Both the position numbers and the translations under genes were made by a program. The notes below the pieces were generated by a model. The model had not been told where the DNA came from and made no database searches. It saw only the letters and a program-made list of their open reading frames with translations. A stretch of DNA of 55,008 nt from Bacteroidetes bacterium HGW-Bacteroidetes-8 (GTDB lineage Bacteria > Bacteroidota > Bacteroidia > Bacteroidales > UBA932), in contig PHCZ01000010.1 in assembly GCA_002840895.1 (NCBI GenBank), forward strand, positions 1 through 55,008. The letters run 5' to 3'. Shown piece by piece: positions 6,858 to 14,686 of the stretch. Positions within the stretch are counted from its first letter, which is position 1. Every line of letters begins with the position of its first letter.

Positions 6858-8138
6858 ATGGAATCAAATAAAAACTGGAAACGTACATTTGCCTTTATCT
6901 GGACAGGGCAGCTCTTCTCTACAATGAGTAGCTCTGTGGTTAGTTTTGCAGTAATTTTTTGGTTGAGTGTCGAGACAAAATCTGCAGAGGTTCTTGCTCT
7001 TGCTACTATATCTTCACTTTTGCCACAGCTTGTTTTCGGCCTCTTTACAGGGGTTCTCATAGACAGATGGAACCGTAAACTGACAATGATTATTGCAGAT
7101 CTGTATATCGCATCCATCACTCTTGTTATGGCTATTCTATTCTATCTGGGAGATGTAGAGGTTGGTCTTATATATCTGCTTCTTGCACTGCGCTCTATGG
7201 GAAGTGCTTTCCACGTGCCTGCAATGGAGGCCTCAGTTCCACTTCTTGCGCCCGAGAGCGAGCTTATGAGAGTTGCAGGTGTGAATAATATGATCTTCTC
7301 TGTGAGTACTATTGGTGCACCTGCAATTGCTGCAATCTTTATAAGCACAATGGATATGACCTGGGTACTGATGTTTGATGTTGCCGGAGCCTTGATTGCC
7401 TGCATATCTTTGCTATTTGTAAAGATTCCAAACCCGTGGGATGGAATAGATAGAGTCAAAAATGCTGCCCAAACAGAGTTCAGAAGATTTATCCACGAAC
7501 TAAATGTAGGTTTGCAGGAGGTTATTAAAAGGCCGGGGCTTATGTGGATGTTCATCTTCACAGTTTTTGCCGCACTCGCAATGGTTCCTATCTCTACCCT
7601 TTTTCCTCTTATGACTTTAGACCATTTTGCGGGAGATACATTTAAGATGAGTATTGTTGAGATTGCCTGGGGGGTGGGGATGTTGGCAGGAGGAGGTTTG
7701 ATGAGTCTTCCAAAGTTCAAATTCAATAATGTGATGCTCATAAATGCAATGTATGTAATTCTTGGGCTCACTTTTGCCTTTTCCGGCATTCTGCCTGAAC
7801 AGGGATTCTACTTTTTTGTCGCTTTTACTCTAATCGGTGGAGTGGCTGGAGCAATTTTCTGGGGGACCTTTACGGTTCTTCTCCAGACAAACTTGCACTC
7901 ATCTGTTCTTGGCAGGGTCTTCTCTATCCATAATAGCCTTATAATGATACCGGCAATGTTTAGTCTTATGGCTACAGGATATATTGCAGATAATATCGGG
8001 ATTACAAATGCCTTTATCATATCCGGCTCTATGTTGATAGTAATAGGGCTGCTCTCACCACTTATACCCGCAATCCGAAAAATGGGTAACCTTGCCAAGG
8101 GTTTTGGGATGTTGTTTATAATGAGTATTTTTGTATAA
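6858..8138 (+). CDS. MFS efflux transporter
   Basis: The protein has 426 residues with about twelve membrane segments. The MFS loop 2-3 signature is visible as GVLIDRWNRKLTMIIADL near residues 60-80, and the N-terminus (RTFAFIWTGQLFSTMSSSVVSFAVIFW) is typical of the macrolide or siderophore exporter group (MFS_3). Substrate is unknown. It is divergent from arsR across a 143-nt spacer, but nothing ties it to arsenic. The last 16 residues (NLAKGFGMLFIMSIFV) are encoded by the left arm of a 29-bp inverted repeat, so the native C-terminus was probably altered by that repeat without harm to the transport core. Confidence 0.88.
   Translation: MESNKNWKRTFAFIWTGQLFSTMSSSVVSFAVIFWLSVETKSAEVLALATISSLLPQLVFGLFTGVLIDRWNRKLTMIIADLYIASITLVMAILFYLGDVEVGLIYLLLALRSMGSAFHVPAMEASVPLLAPESELMRVAGVNNMIFSVSTIGAPAIAAIFISTMDMTWVLMFDVAGALIACISLLFVKIPNPWDGIDRVKNAAQTEFRRFIHELNVGLQEVIKRPGLMWMFIFTVFAALAMVPISTLFPLMTLDHFAGDTFKMSIVEIAWGVGMLAGGGLMSLPKFKFNNVMLINAMYVILGLTFAFSGILPEQGFYFFVAFTLIGGVAGAIFWGTFTVLLQTNLHSSVLGRVFSIHNSLIMIPAMFSLMATGYIADNIGITNAFIISGSMLIVIGLLSPLIPAIRKMGNLAKGFGMLFIMSIFV
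8088..8116. repeat. Left arm of a perfect 29-bp inverted repeat
   Basis: It begins AACCTTGCCAAGG, ends GGGATGTTGTT, and is the exact reverse complement of 8206-8234. It lies inside the last codons of the MFS gene. The 89-nt spacer between the arms contains the MFS stop and the start codon of the nuclease gene. Wobble pairing could extend the stem by three base pairs. Confidence 0.9.
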
Positions 8139-8202
8139 ATGCCGAAAGAGATACGGCCTAGTTTCATAAAGAGATAATCGCAAAATAACTAATCACAATA
8201 AA

Positions 8203-9126
8203 ATGAACAACATCCCAAAACCCTTGGCAAGGTTCTACGTGCAAAAATCTACAGGCGAAACGGAGATCTTTTCTCAAGAGAAGCTTAAACAATCTTTAAT
8301 GCGCTCCGGAGCAGAGCCCGTAGTTATTGAGAGGATTGTAAGTGAGATTCTGGAATGGATGGAGGAGGAGACCAAAAGGTTGTCCGGTAACTCCGATAGT
8401 GTTAGATGGGGTCAGGCCGGAATGGATTCAGTTTTTGCAATACCCAGCAAAAAAATTTACACATTGGCCTTCTCTCTGCTTAGGAAGAGAACTACAAGTA
8501 ACGCTGCAAGATACAAACTAAAGAGCGCAATGATGGAGATGGGTCCAACCGGCCACCCCTTTGAGTATTTTGCCGGAGAGATATACAAGGCTTTAGGTTA
8601 CGATGTTGAGGTGGCAAAAACTCTTGACGGCTTTTGTGTTACTCACGAAGTTGATGTAATTGCAACCAAAAACGGAGAACAGAGATTTATTGAGTGTAAA
8701 TACTATCAGAGCACCGGTAAAAACGCAAATGTACAAGTACCTCTATATATCCGCTCCCGTGTAGATGATATAATTAAATTTCGTAAAACCAGAGCAGAGT
8801 ACGACGGCTTCGGATTTTCCGGAGGTGTTGTAACCAACACCCGCTTTACAGAGGATGCAGAAAAATACGGTGAGTGTAGCGGATTGCATCTGCTTAGCTG
8901 GGACTACCCTAAAGGGAATGGAATAAGGGAGATAATTGACAAATTCAGACTTTATCCTATTACCTCCCTTACATCACTCTCAAAATCTGATAAACAGATC
9001 CTTATGGATTACGGAGTTGTCACCTGCAGGCAGATTTCACAAGATCCGTCACTGCTCGATTACCTTAAAGCCCCCAACTCAAAGCTTGAAAAAATTAAGG
9101 CTGAGGTGAGGGATCTTGCGCTCTAA
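8203..9126 (+). CDS. ATP-cone domain plus Mrr-type restriction endonuclease-like protein
   Basis: An ATP-cone-like domain (about residues 12-105; KSTGETEIFSQEKLKQSL at 15-32) precedes a PD-(D/E)XK nuclease domain (about 116-225). The nuclease motif is complete: D151 in HEVDVIA, then E164 and K166 in FIECKYY. This architecture occurs as a stand-alone protein in many Bacteroidota and is presumed to cleave modified or foreign DNA in response to nucleotide levels; that role is inferred. Residues 2-11 (NNIPKPLARF) are encoded by the right arm of the 29-bp repeat, so the true ancestral start may be near Y12. Its stop overlaps the stop of the convergent TlpA gene by 4 nt. Confidence 0.82.
   Translation: MNNIPKPLARFYVQKSTGETEIFSQEKLKQSLMRSGAEPVVIERIVSEILEWMEEETKRLSGNSDSVRWGQAGMDSVFAIPSKKIYTLAFSLLRKRTTSNAARYKLKSAMMEMGPTGHPFEYFAGEIYKALGYDVEVAKTLDGFCVTHEVDVIATKNGEQRFIECKYYQSTGKNANVQVPLYIRSRVDDIIKFRKTRAEYDGFGFSGGVVTNTRFTEDAEKYGECSGLHLLSWDYPKGNGIREIIDKFRLYPITSLTSLSKSDKQILMDYGVVTCRQISQDPSLLDYLKAPNSKLEKIKAEVRDLAL
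8206..8234. repeat. Right arm of the 29-bp inverted repeat
   Basis: It begins AACAACATCCCAAAA, ends TTGGCAAGGTT, and starts directly after the ATG of the nuclease gene. If the MFS gene is transcribed through, the RNA would fold into a long hairpin that buries the nuclease start codon in the loop. Confidence 0.9.
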
Positions 9127-10913
9127 AGTATCTTTGTCATTGGGCTCGTTGGAAATTGAAGGCCGGCCTCTTTCAATAGTGCATCAATTTTTTCTGCCTC
9201 GTGAACAGGGTCACTATTTGGATTGATCCCGCTAAACCTGACGTCTCCTTTTGCATCAATAATTACAACGTGAGGGATTCCTGTTACCCCGTATGAAGAG
9301 GAAAATACATTATCTTTAGAAAAAGCAATATTCCAGGTGATATCCATATCTTTAATGAAAGAAGGCATATATGAAATCTCTTTATCGGGATCACCATTTG
9401 TATCAATTTTTTTATTGTTTTTTCTGTCGGTATGGCTACCCTGAATACTTGTTACTCCTATTATTGTTACCTGATAATCTTTATATCTCTCCTGTAGCTC
9501 CCTCATATTGCCAAAGCTTCTGACGCAAGGACCACACCAGGTTGCCCAGAAATCTATGATGGTAACCTTTCCCTTAGTATCTGATAGTCTCTTGATATGT
9601 GGGTTACTGCACCAAATAAATTCTATCTCCGGAGCAGGGTTATTTATGAACTCTCCTTTTGCAAAGCTACTGTTAAGAAATTCGTATGAACTCTTTATTT
9701 TAATAACTAACTTCTCATTTGTAGCATATTTTTCGGGATATAACTCAATTGAGTCGATCGCCTCTTTTGTTTTAGTACTTATAAGTTTCCTGAATGCCTC
9801 TACGCTATCTTTATTTAACCCTAAACTATTGGATGATATTACATTAAAAACATTTGCAACACCGCCGGACACATCGAAACTTCTATTGAATTTTAATGCA
9901 GAATAGATGTTGTCAAGCAGGTGTGTCTGCTTTATTGCACTGGTATTCAAAATTTGAAAAAATGAAAATATTGAAATTGCAAACTTGTTGTCTGCGGAAA
10001 CCAACTCGGCAAAGGCAGGGTGGTTGGTACACTCTTCATATAGATTTACCCTTTTAATTTCATTATCAAATCTCCCATTCTTTGATTCATCATATGGATA
10101 ATAACTCATTTTCAGATAGGCTGCTCTGGCACCGTTAACCGATCTCTCTTTTGATATTCTGTCTAAAGAGGGGTAGAAAATTAAACGTATAGTTTTGCTG
10201 TAATTGAAATCTTTGACTTTTGTAAATTGCAAATTATCAAAATCTTTCAGGGTAAATTGATGCTCATTGTACTTTTCGATAAGCTTTGTTTGTCTTTCCT
10301 GTGCCTCTTTTACGATATTCAATTTCACTATTTCGTTAGATTCATTTACCAGTTCAGATAATTCCTCTATTGAGATAGTTGAATTGTTTGGAGTAGAGTG
10401 GACATTGGTGGCTTTATATTTCGCAATAAGCTCTTTAATTACCTTTTCTGTGAGCTCATATCCCTGAAGCAATGGAAATCCCTCCCATCTTACCACTCCA
10501 CTGGGGTCAATCAAAACACAGTGAGGAATACCCTTTACTTCAAATGCAGTATATGTTCTACTTTTAGTATCAATGGCACTGCTATATTCAATTACAGGCT
10601 CTTTCATAGATGTAACCTTCTCTGCGCTCTCCTTTGACAGCCCAATAACAACAAGGTCATCGGTAAATAATTTGTAAAAAGTGTTTAACTCCGGAATCGC
10701 TTTACGGCAAGGTGCACACCAGGTGGCCCAAAAATCAATAAGTACAAACTTCCCCTCGGTTTCCGGTTTTGGTGTGATCCATTGTTCAACAATAAGTTCT
10801 GGGGCTTTTTGGTTGAGAAAAGATTTTGCCCACAATTTCTTCTCTCCGTTTGTCTCTTGTGCATTTGCTCCCAACCATATAACAGACAGGATCACTAGTA
10901 ACAGTTTTTTCAT
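9123..10913 (-). CDS. Secreted protein with two TlpA-type thioredoxin domains
   Basis: The protein has 596 residues with a signal peptide (MKKLLLVILSVIWLGANAQ). Thioredoxin domain 1 (about 35-170) has CAPC at 66-69 in FWATWCAPCRK. A helical middle region (about 190-420) follows, then thioredoxin domain 2 with CGPC at 460-463 and the cis-proline GIPHVVIID. The middle region and second domain are homologous over their length to the 438-aa protein at 28782-30098, so this gene gained an extra N-terminal thioredoxin domain. It acts in the periplasm on disulfides. ATG at 10913 was chosen because the upstream in-frame codons precede a clean signal peptide. It follows locus B behind a terminator-like hairpin. 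Confidence 0.87.
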   Translation of the reverse strand: MKKLLLVILSVIWLGANAQETNGEKKLWAKSFLNQKAPELIVEQWITPKPETEGKFVLIDFWATWCAPCRKAIPELNTFYKLFTDDLVVIGLSKESAEKVTSMKEPVIEYSSAIDTKSRTYTAFEVKGIPHCVLIDPSGVVRWEGFPLLQGYELTEKVIKELIAKYKATNVHSTPNNSTISIEELSELVNESNEIVKLNIVKEAQERQTKLIEKYNEHQFTLKDFDNLQFTKVKDFNYSKTIRLIFYPSLDRISKERSVNGARAAYLKMSYYPYDESKNGRFDNEIKRVNLYEECTNHPAFAELVSADNKFAISIFSFFQILNTSAIKQTHLLDNIYSALKFNRSFDVSGGVANVFNVISSNSLGLNKDSVEAFRKLISTKTKEAIDSIELYPEKYATNEKLVIKIKSSYEFLNSSFAKGEFINNPAPEIEFIWCSNPHIKRLSDTKGKVTIIDFWATWCGPCVRSFGNMRELQERYKDYQVTIIGVTSIQGSHTDRKNNKKIDTNGDPDKEISYMPSFIKDMDITWNIAFSKDNVFSSSYGVTGIPHVVIIDAKGDVRFSGINPNSDPVHEAEKIDALLKEAGLQFPTSPMTKIL

Positions 10914-10973
10914 TTTTAATCTGAATTTTGAATTTTTTGAATAATAAATCTGTAATTGATATAAATATAAAAA

Positions 10974-11006
10974 CATCTGAAACCTCTTTTATAGAGATTT
11001 CAGATG
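10974..11006 (-). terminator. Terminator-like hairpin between the locus B lipoprotein and TlpA genes
   Basis: On the minus strand CATCTGAAATCTC pairs with GAGGTTTCAGATG around a 7-nt loop (one G-U pair), followed by TTTTTAT. It should end most locus B transcripts. The thioredoxin gene downstream would then be expressed by readthrough or from its own weak promoter. Confidence 0.75.
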
Positions 11007-11023
11007 CAATTAACATTGAGTTG

Positions 11024-12544
11024 TTATCTCTTCCACGCAAAAGAGACAATCTCTCCTGAGAAATTCTTTTTACTCTCTAATAATGTCAGAGTGTTGTCAT
11101 TATTAATCTTGTAGATATAAATACTTCCATCATTTCCGTTTACGGCAGCCCCTTTTACCCCCACATAGAGTCTGAGGTGATCATAGTAGTCTTTGTTGGT
11201 AGTTGGATCTTTTTGTACGTGTTGTTCTACAAACATTGATGTAATCTCCTCATTTTCCGGAAGAGTTTCTCTCAAAACGGAGGATTTTACCTCTACGTCA
11301 AAACTATATATTTTGTTTTTGTCGGAGTAATAGAATGCAGGAGTAATAACACTGCACCCGAACTTTGTTTTTGAATCAATAGGAATATTCAGCTCATAAA
11401 TTTTTGAAGGGGCAAAATTAAGATTGGTAGTCAAGACTTCTACATAATAGTTTTTATTATTGTCTGTATCTTTCATTATATAGTAGATTCTCATATTTGA
11501 ACCAACGCTCAAACCCCAGTCTGCGTGGAGAACTTTTAGTTTCATCCCCATATTATGAGGGTCAAAAGGCACCCTTGGAGTTGTTGATTTTATTTTAACT
11601 TTAGTCAATCTATTAGAAGTTATACTTGTAGCTTCAAGAAATCGGCTGTTCTTCTCATCATATATAAAAACAGAAGGGCCATTATATGTACCAACAATAA
11701 AAGGAGAGGCAAAATATCCTAAATCATCCGGAGCCAGAAATGGAGCATCCATTCTTTGATTAGCACCATATGCATATCTTATATGAACTTTATTGTCGTT
11801 ACAAACATACTCTGCATAATTAGCACTGTAATAGGATGAGCCATAAACAGATGGCAAAGTCTTATATTGTGTCCAAACGTTTGTGTATGATTGAGGATTT
11901 ACTACAGTAAGAGGTATGTAAAAGAAATCTTTGAAATTATAAAACTTTGTAAGTGTTGTGGGATTGATAACAATTCCCCCCAAATTATCTTTACACATCA
12001 CGTGAACAAGTGGAACTGTGGATGCTCCCTTACGAACGTAATAGATATTTACCGGGTCAGTACCAATAAAGGAGGGATATTTGATTACTCTATTACTAGT
12101 GCTAAAGTAGGTTAGTGCTGCTTCATTACTCCCGCTCTTCTTACTTAGAACCATAAGCCCTTCGCCTATTGCACTTACGACTCTTATCGAAAAGCGTACC
12201 TTACTGTATAATCCGGTTTTTTTATCTATAACAAATAATATGGAATAATAATCTCCAGGTGGGATGTACAGCTCACAGTTAAATGATTTGTTTTTACATA
12301 ATGTATCCAGTCCGGCAGAGGTCTCTAATGTCCAAAAAAAGGATAAGTTTGACTCATCTTTTTCGATGGTTTGTGAAATAACCGGTGTGATATTCGGTAC
12401 AGTATATTGTTCTATTGTATAGAATGTTTTTATACTGTCAATTACAATTTTATTAACATCTGTATACTCATAATTGCCCAGCTCCTTCATACAGGACTGA
12501 AAAAAGAGAGCGATGGCTATTGTTAAAAAGAATATTTTTTTCAT
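11024..12544 (-). CDS. PKD-like family lipoprotein (locus B)
   Basis: The protein has 506 residues with the lipobox FFQSCMKELGNY (C18). The N-terminal part resembles the PKD-like beta-sandwich family found after SusCD genes (TPVISQTIEKDESNLSFFW). The remainder (about 130-506) looks like a repetitive beta structure, perhaps a propeller (SLVALYVGVKG-type strands, FIYDEKNSRF). It should sit on the cell surface beside the SusCD complex and help capture the ligand; the ligand is unknown. It is the last gene of locus B, 10 nt after DUF4843, and is a paralogue of the 19944-21443 protein, sharing the motifs CMKELGNY and VSFAWK at its two ends. Confidence 0.82.
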   Translation of the reverse strand: MKKIFFLTIAIALFFQSCMKELGNYEYTDVNKIVIDSIKTFYTIEQYTVPNITPVISQTIEKDESNLSFFWTLETSAGLDTLCKNKSFNCELYIPPGDYYSILFVIDKKTGLYSKVRFSIRVVSAIGEGLMVLSKKSGSNEAALTYFSTSNRVIKYPSFIGTDPVNIYYVRKGASTVPLVHVMCKDNLGGIVINPTTLTKFYNFKDFFYIPLTVVNPQSYTNVWTQYKTLPSVYGSSYYSANYAEYVCNDNKVHIRYAYGANQRMDAPFLAPDDLGYFASPFIVGTYNGPSVFIYDEKNSRFLEATSITSNRLTKVKIKSTTPRVPFDPHNMGMKLKVLHADWGLSVGSNMRIYYIMKDTDNNKNYYVEVLTTNLNFAPSKIYELNIPIDSKTKFGCSVITPAFYYSDKNKIYSFDVEVKSSVLRETLPENEEITSMFVEQHVQKDPTTNKDYYDHLRLYVGVKGAAVNGNDGSIYIYKINNDNTLTLLESKKNFSGEIVSFAWKR

Positions 12545-12554
12545 TTCTTATAAT

Positions 12555-13244
12555 TTACCAAGGTTGAATAATAATTCCATTTTCGTCATAAACAGGATAG
12601 TTATCAAGGAAATATCCCGATAGTGCTTTTGGAACAACCGATTGCCAATAATTCCTGTCGGCGTACCACTCTGTGATTGTAGGGAATGTTTTTCTGTTTG
12701 TAAGTTGCAGGAATATTATATATTTCACTTTACTGTATGGTTTTAAATAGAATGCAAAACCATCCCAAAGGATGGGTTTAACAATTTTATTTGAAAATTT
12801 GACAGAGCTTTTCTGTTTAAACTTATCTCCATTTGCGAAATCGTCTGTTTCCTCAATTTTTATTGTTAATACTAATTCCAGAGTATCCAGTTTCCCTGTT
12901 TTAAGAATTGTTACTGGTAGGTTGTATGAGAAGCTATCCTTTGGAAAGATGTACTCTTTTTGAATTGGTAAATAATCTACTCCACTGACAGCTGTACTCT
13001 CTTGGTTAACAACGGAAACTTTTATCTTTCTGTCACTTGCCGAAGGAAGTCCTGAGCAATTCACCGGAAAATGGATTACCATAGTTGATTCAAGGGTAGT
13101 TGAAAAACTCTCAACTTTTGCCCCCACCAGATTAAAATAGATAGATGACTTTGGTTCTGAGTATCCCAAAGGATCGGATTTTACACAAGAGGATAAAATT
13201 ACAATGGTGTAAAACAGTATATTGATTTTTGTTTTCATTTTCAT
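12555..13244 (-). CDS. DUF4843 lipoprotein (locus B)
   Basis: The protein has 229 residues with the lipobox VILSSCVKSDPLGY. The body is beta-rich (SIYFNLVGAKVESFSTTL, VSGVDYLPI) and ends NYPVYDENGIIIQPW. These features match the DUF4843 family, which occurs only next to SusCD pairs with PKD-like lipoproteins. It probably contributes an Ig-like surface domain to the uptake complex, which is inferred. The paralogue at 21455-22147 shares the core motifs KSDPxGY and SGIDFxPI and the QPW end. It lies 9 nt after the SusD gene. Confidence 0.8.
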   Translation of the reverse strand: MKMKTKINILFYTIVILSSCVKSDPLGYSEPKSSIYFNLVGAKVESFSTTLESTMVIHFPVNCSGLPSASDRKIKVSVVNQESTAVSGVDYLPIQKEYIFPKDSFSYNLPVTILKTGKLDTLELVLTIKIEETDDFANGDKFKQKSSVKFSNKIVKPILWDGFAFYLKPYSKVKYIIFLQLTNRKTFPTITEWYADRNYWQSVVPKALSGYFLDNYPVYDENGIIIQPW

Positions 13245-13253
13245 AATCTATTA

Positions 13254-14672
13254 TTAAAAGCTATAAACATTTTCAATACTTGGTATTGGGAGTACATATT
13301 GTTTGCTTCCCATCTCTTTTAACTCTCTTCCATTTATTCCTTTAAAAGAGGTATAACCTTTTCGTTTATAGTAGAAAAAGAGTTGACCTTCACCTACAAA
13401 CTCTTTGCGATACTCTTTGGTTATCTCCTCTTCAAGATTTGAGGAGGTGCTCAATGGATAGTTTCCCAACCCCCTAGTATTTCTAAGTCTGTTGATATAA
13501 ATCAGCGGGTCATCTCCATTTTCTGATGCTGTCTCGGCAAGTATCAGATCCATTTCAGATCTGCGTGCAATGACACAACAATATGAGGTATTAGTATATT
13601 TATTCAGATAAATTCCCGAACCACCATCTCTTGCATCGAAGTTTTTAAAGTTTCTTACATCAACAGTCTGGTAAATATTTGCTTCATAAAGAATGCTTCT
13701 CTCATTTTGAGGAATATCCAGTTTCCAATTAGTTGACCCATCTGAAAAGTGAGATAATGTGTTGTTATTATTTTCGGTATTACTTAACCAAAGTTTTGAG
13801 TATATACCGTCTAACCAATGATAGCTGCTTATATTCGTATAGTTACTGTATGTGTTGTCAGTCGCAATCTTGGCATATTTGTATGCATTTGCTTTATCGT
13901 TCTTATATAAATATGATCTTGCTAATAATGCTGTTACAACGTAGTAGTTCATTCTGGTACCTCTTGTACTTACATTACGGAAACCATTATCTGAATAACT
14001 TAACATAATTGAAGCATCGGAAGCTCCTCCGGTAAAAAGAGGATCGTTCTTGAGTAAAAGCTCTCTTGCAGTTGTCATATCTTCAATTACTTTAGTCATA
14101 AATTCACCAAATTTTATTTTTGGGAAGGCTGTTCTGCTGACTTTTGTTACATATGGGATGGCCATCTGATCTGAACCTAAAGATGGTAGAGGACCGAATA
14201 ATCTTAAGAGATTAAAATGAATAAATGCTCTTATTGCAAGTACCTCTCCCTTTAGCAGTTCGTAATTGCTTGAATACTCTTTTGAAAAGAGCTCCTCTTT
14301 ACCCTCCATATTTTCTAAAATGCTATTGCAATTAGCAATAATTGAATATGAGAGACTCCATATTTGGTTTAAGGTAGTTTGTACTGAATAATCTTCATAT
14401 TCATAATTTTGAAGGTTATAGAGATATGAATACTGACTAACGACATATGTGTTGGCAATTACATCAATAAATGAATAGCTAAGAGTTCTACCGTATAAAC
14501 TCGCATTAGTCATTTTAATGTAAATCCCTGTCAATGCCTGGTAAAAGCCCACCTCTTTAGAAAAGAGCTCTTCTGCCTTAACTTCTGTAGGCGGTGTTAT
14601 GTCAAATATCTTACTGCAGGATGTTGTGTACAGTAATATTATTAGAAATACTATTTTATATAATTTTTTCAT
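13254..14672 (-). CDS. SusD/RagB substrate-binding lipoprotein (locus B)
   Basis: The protein has 472 residues and is anchored through the lipobox LYTTSCSKIFD. The SusD fold is shown by the TPR-rich N-terminal half (ELLKGEVLAIRAFIHFNLLRLFG) and by the family end motif RKEFVGEGQLFFYYKRKG. It forms the lid over the SusC barrel on the cell surface and binds the ligand. It lies 14 nt downstream of the SusC gene. Its ligand loops (around 190-300) differ strongly from the locus A paralogue while the TPR scaffold is shared, as expected if the duplicates have moved to different ligands. Confidence 0.93.
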   Translation of the reverse strand: MKKLYKIVFLIILLYTTSCSKIFDITPPTEVKAEELFSKEVGFYQALTGIYIKMTNASLYGRTLSYSFIDVIANTYVVSQYSYLYNLQNYEYEDYSVQTTLNQIWSLSYSIIANCNSILENMEGKEELFSKEYSSNYELLKGEVLAIRAFIHFNLLRLFGPLPSLGSDQMAIPYVTKVSRTAFPKIKFGEFMTKVIEDMTTARELLLKNDPLFTGGASDASIMLSYSDNGFRNVSTRGTRMNYYVVTALLARSYLYKNDKANAYKYAKIATDNTYSNYTNISSYHWLDGIYSKLWLSNTENNNNTLSHFSDGSTNWKLDIPQNERSILYEANIYQTVDVRNFKNFDARDGGSGIYLNKYTNTSYCCVIARRSEMDLILAETASENGDDPLIYINRLRNTRGLGNYPLSTSSNLEEEITKEYRKEFVGEGQLFFYYKRKGYTSFKGINGRELKEMGSKQYVLPIPSIENVYSF

Positions 14673-14686
14673 CGTTATCTTAGGTA

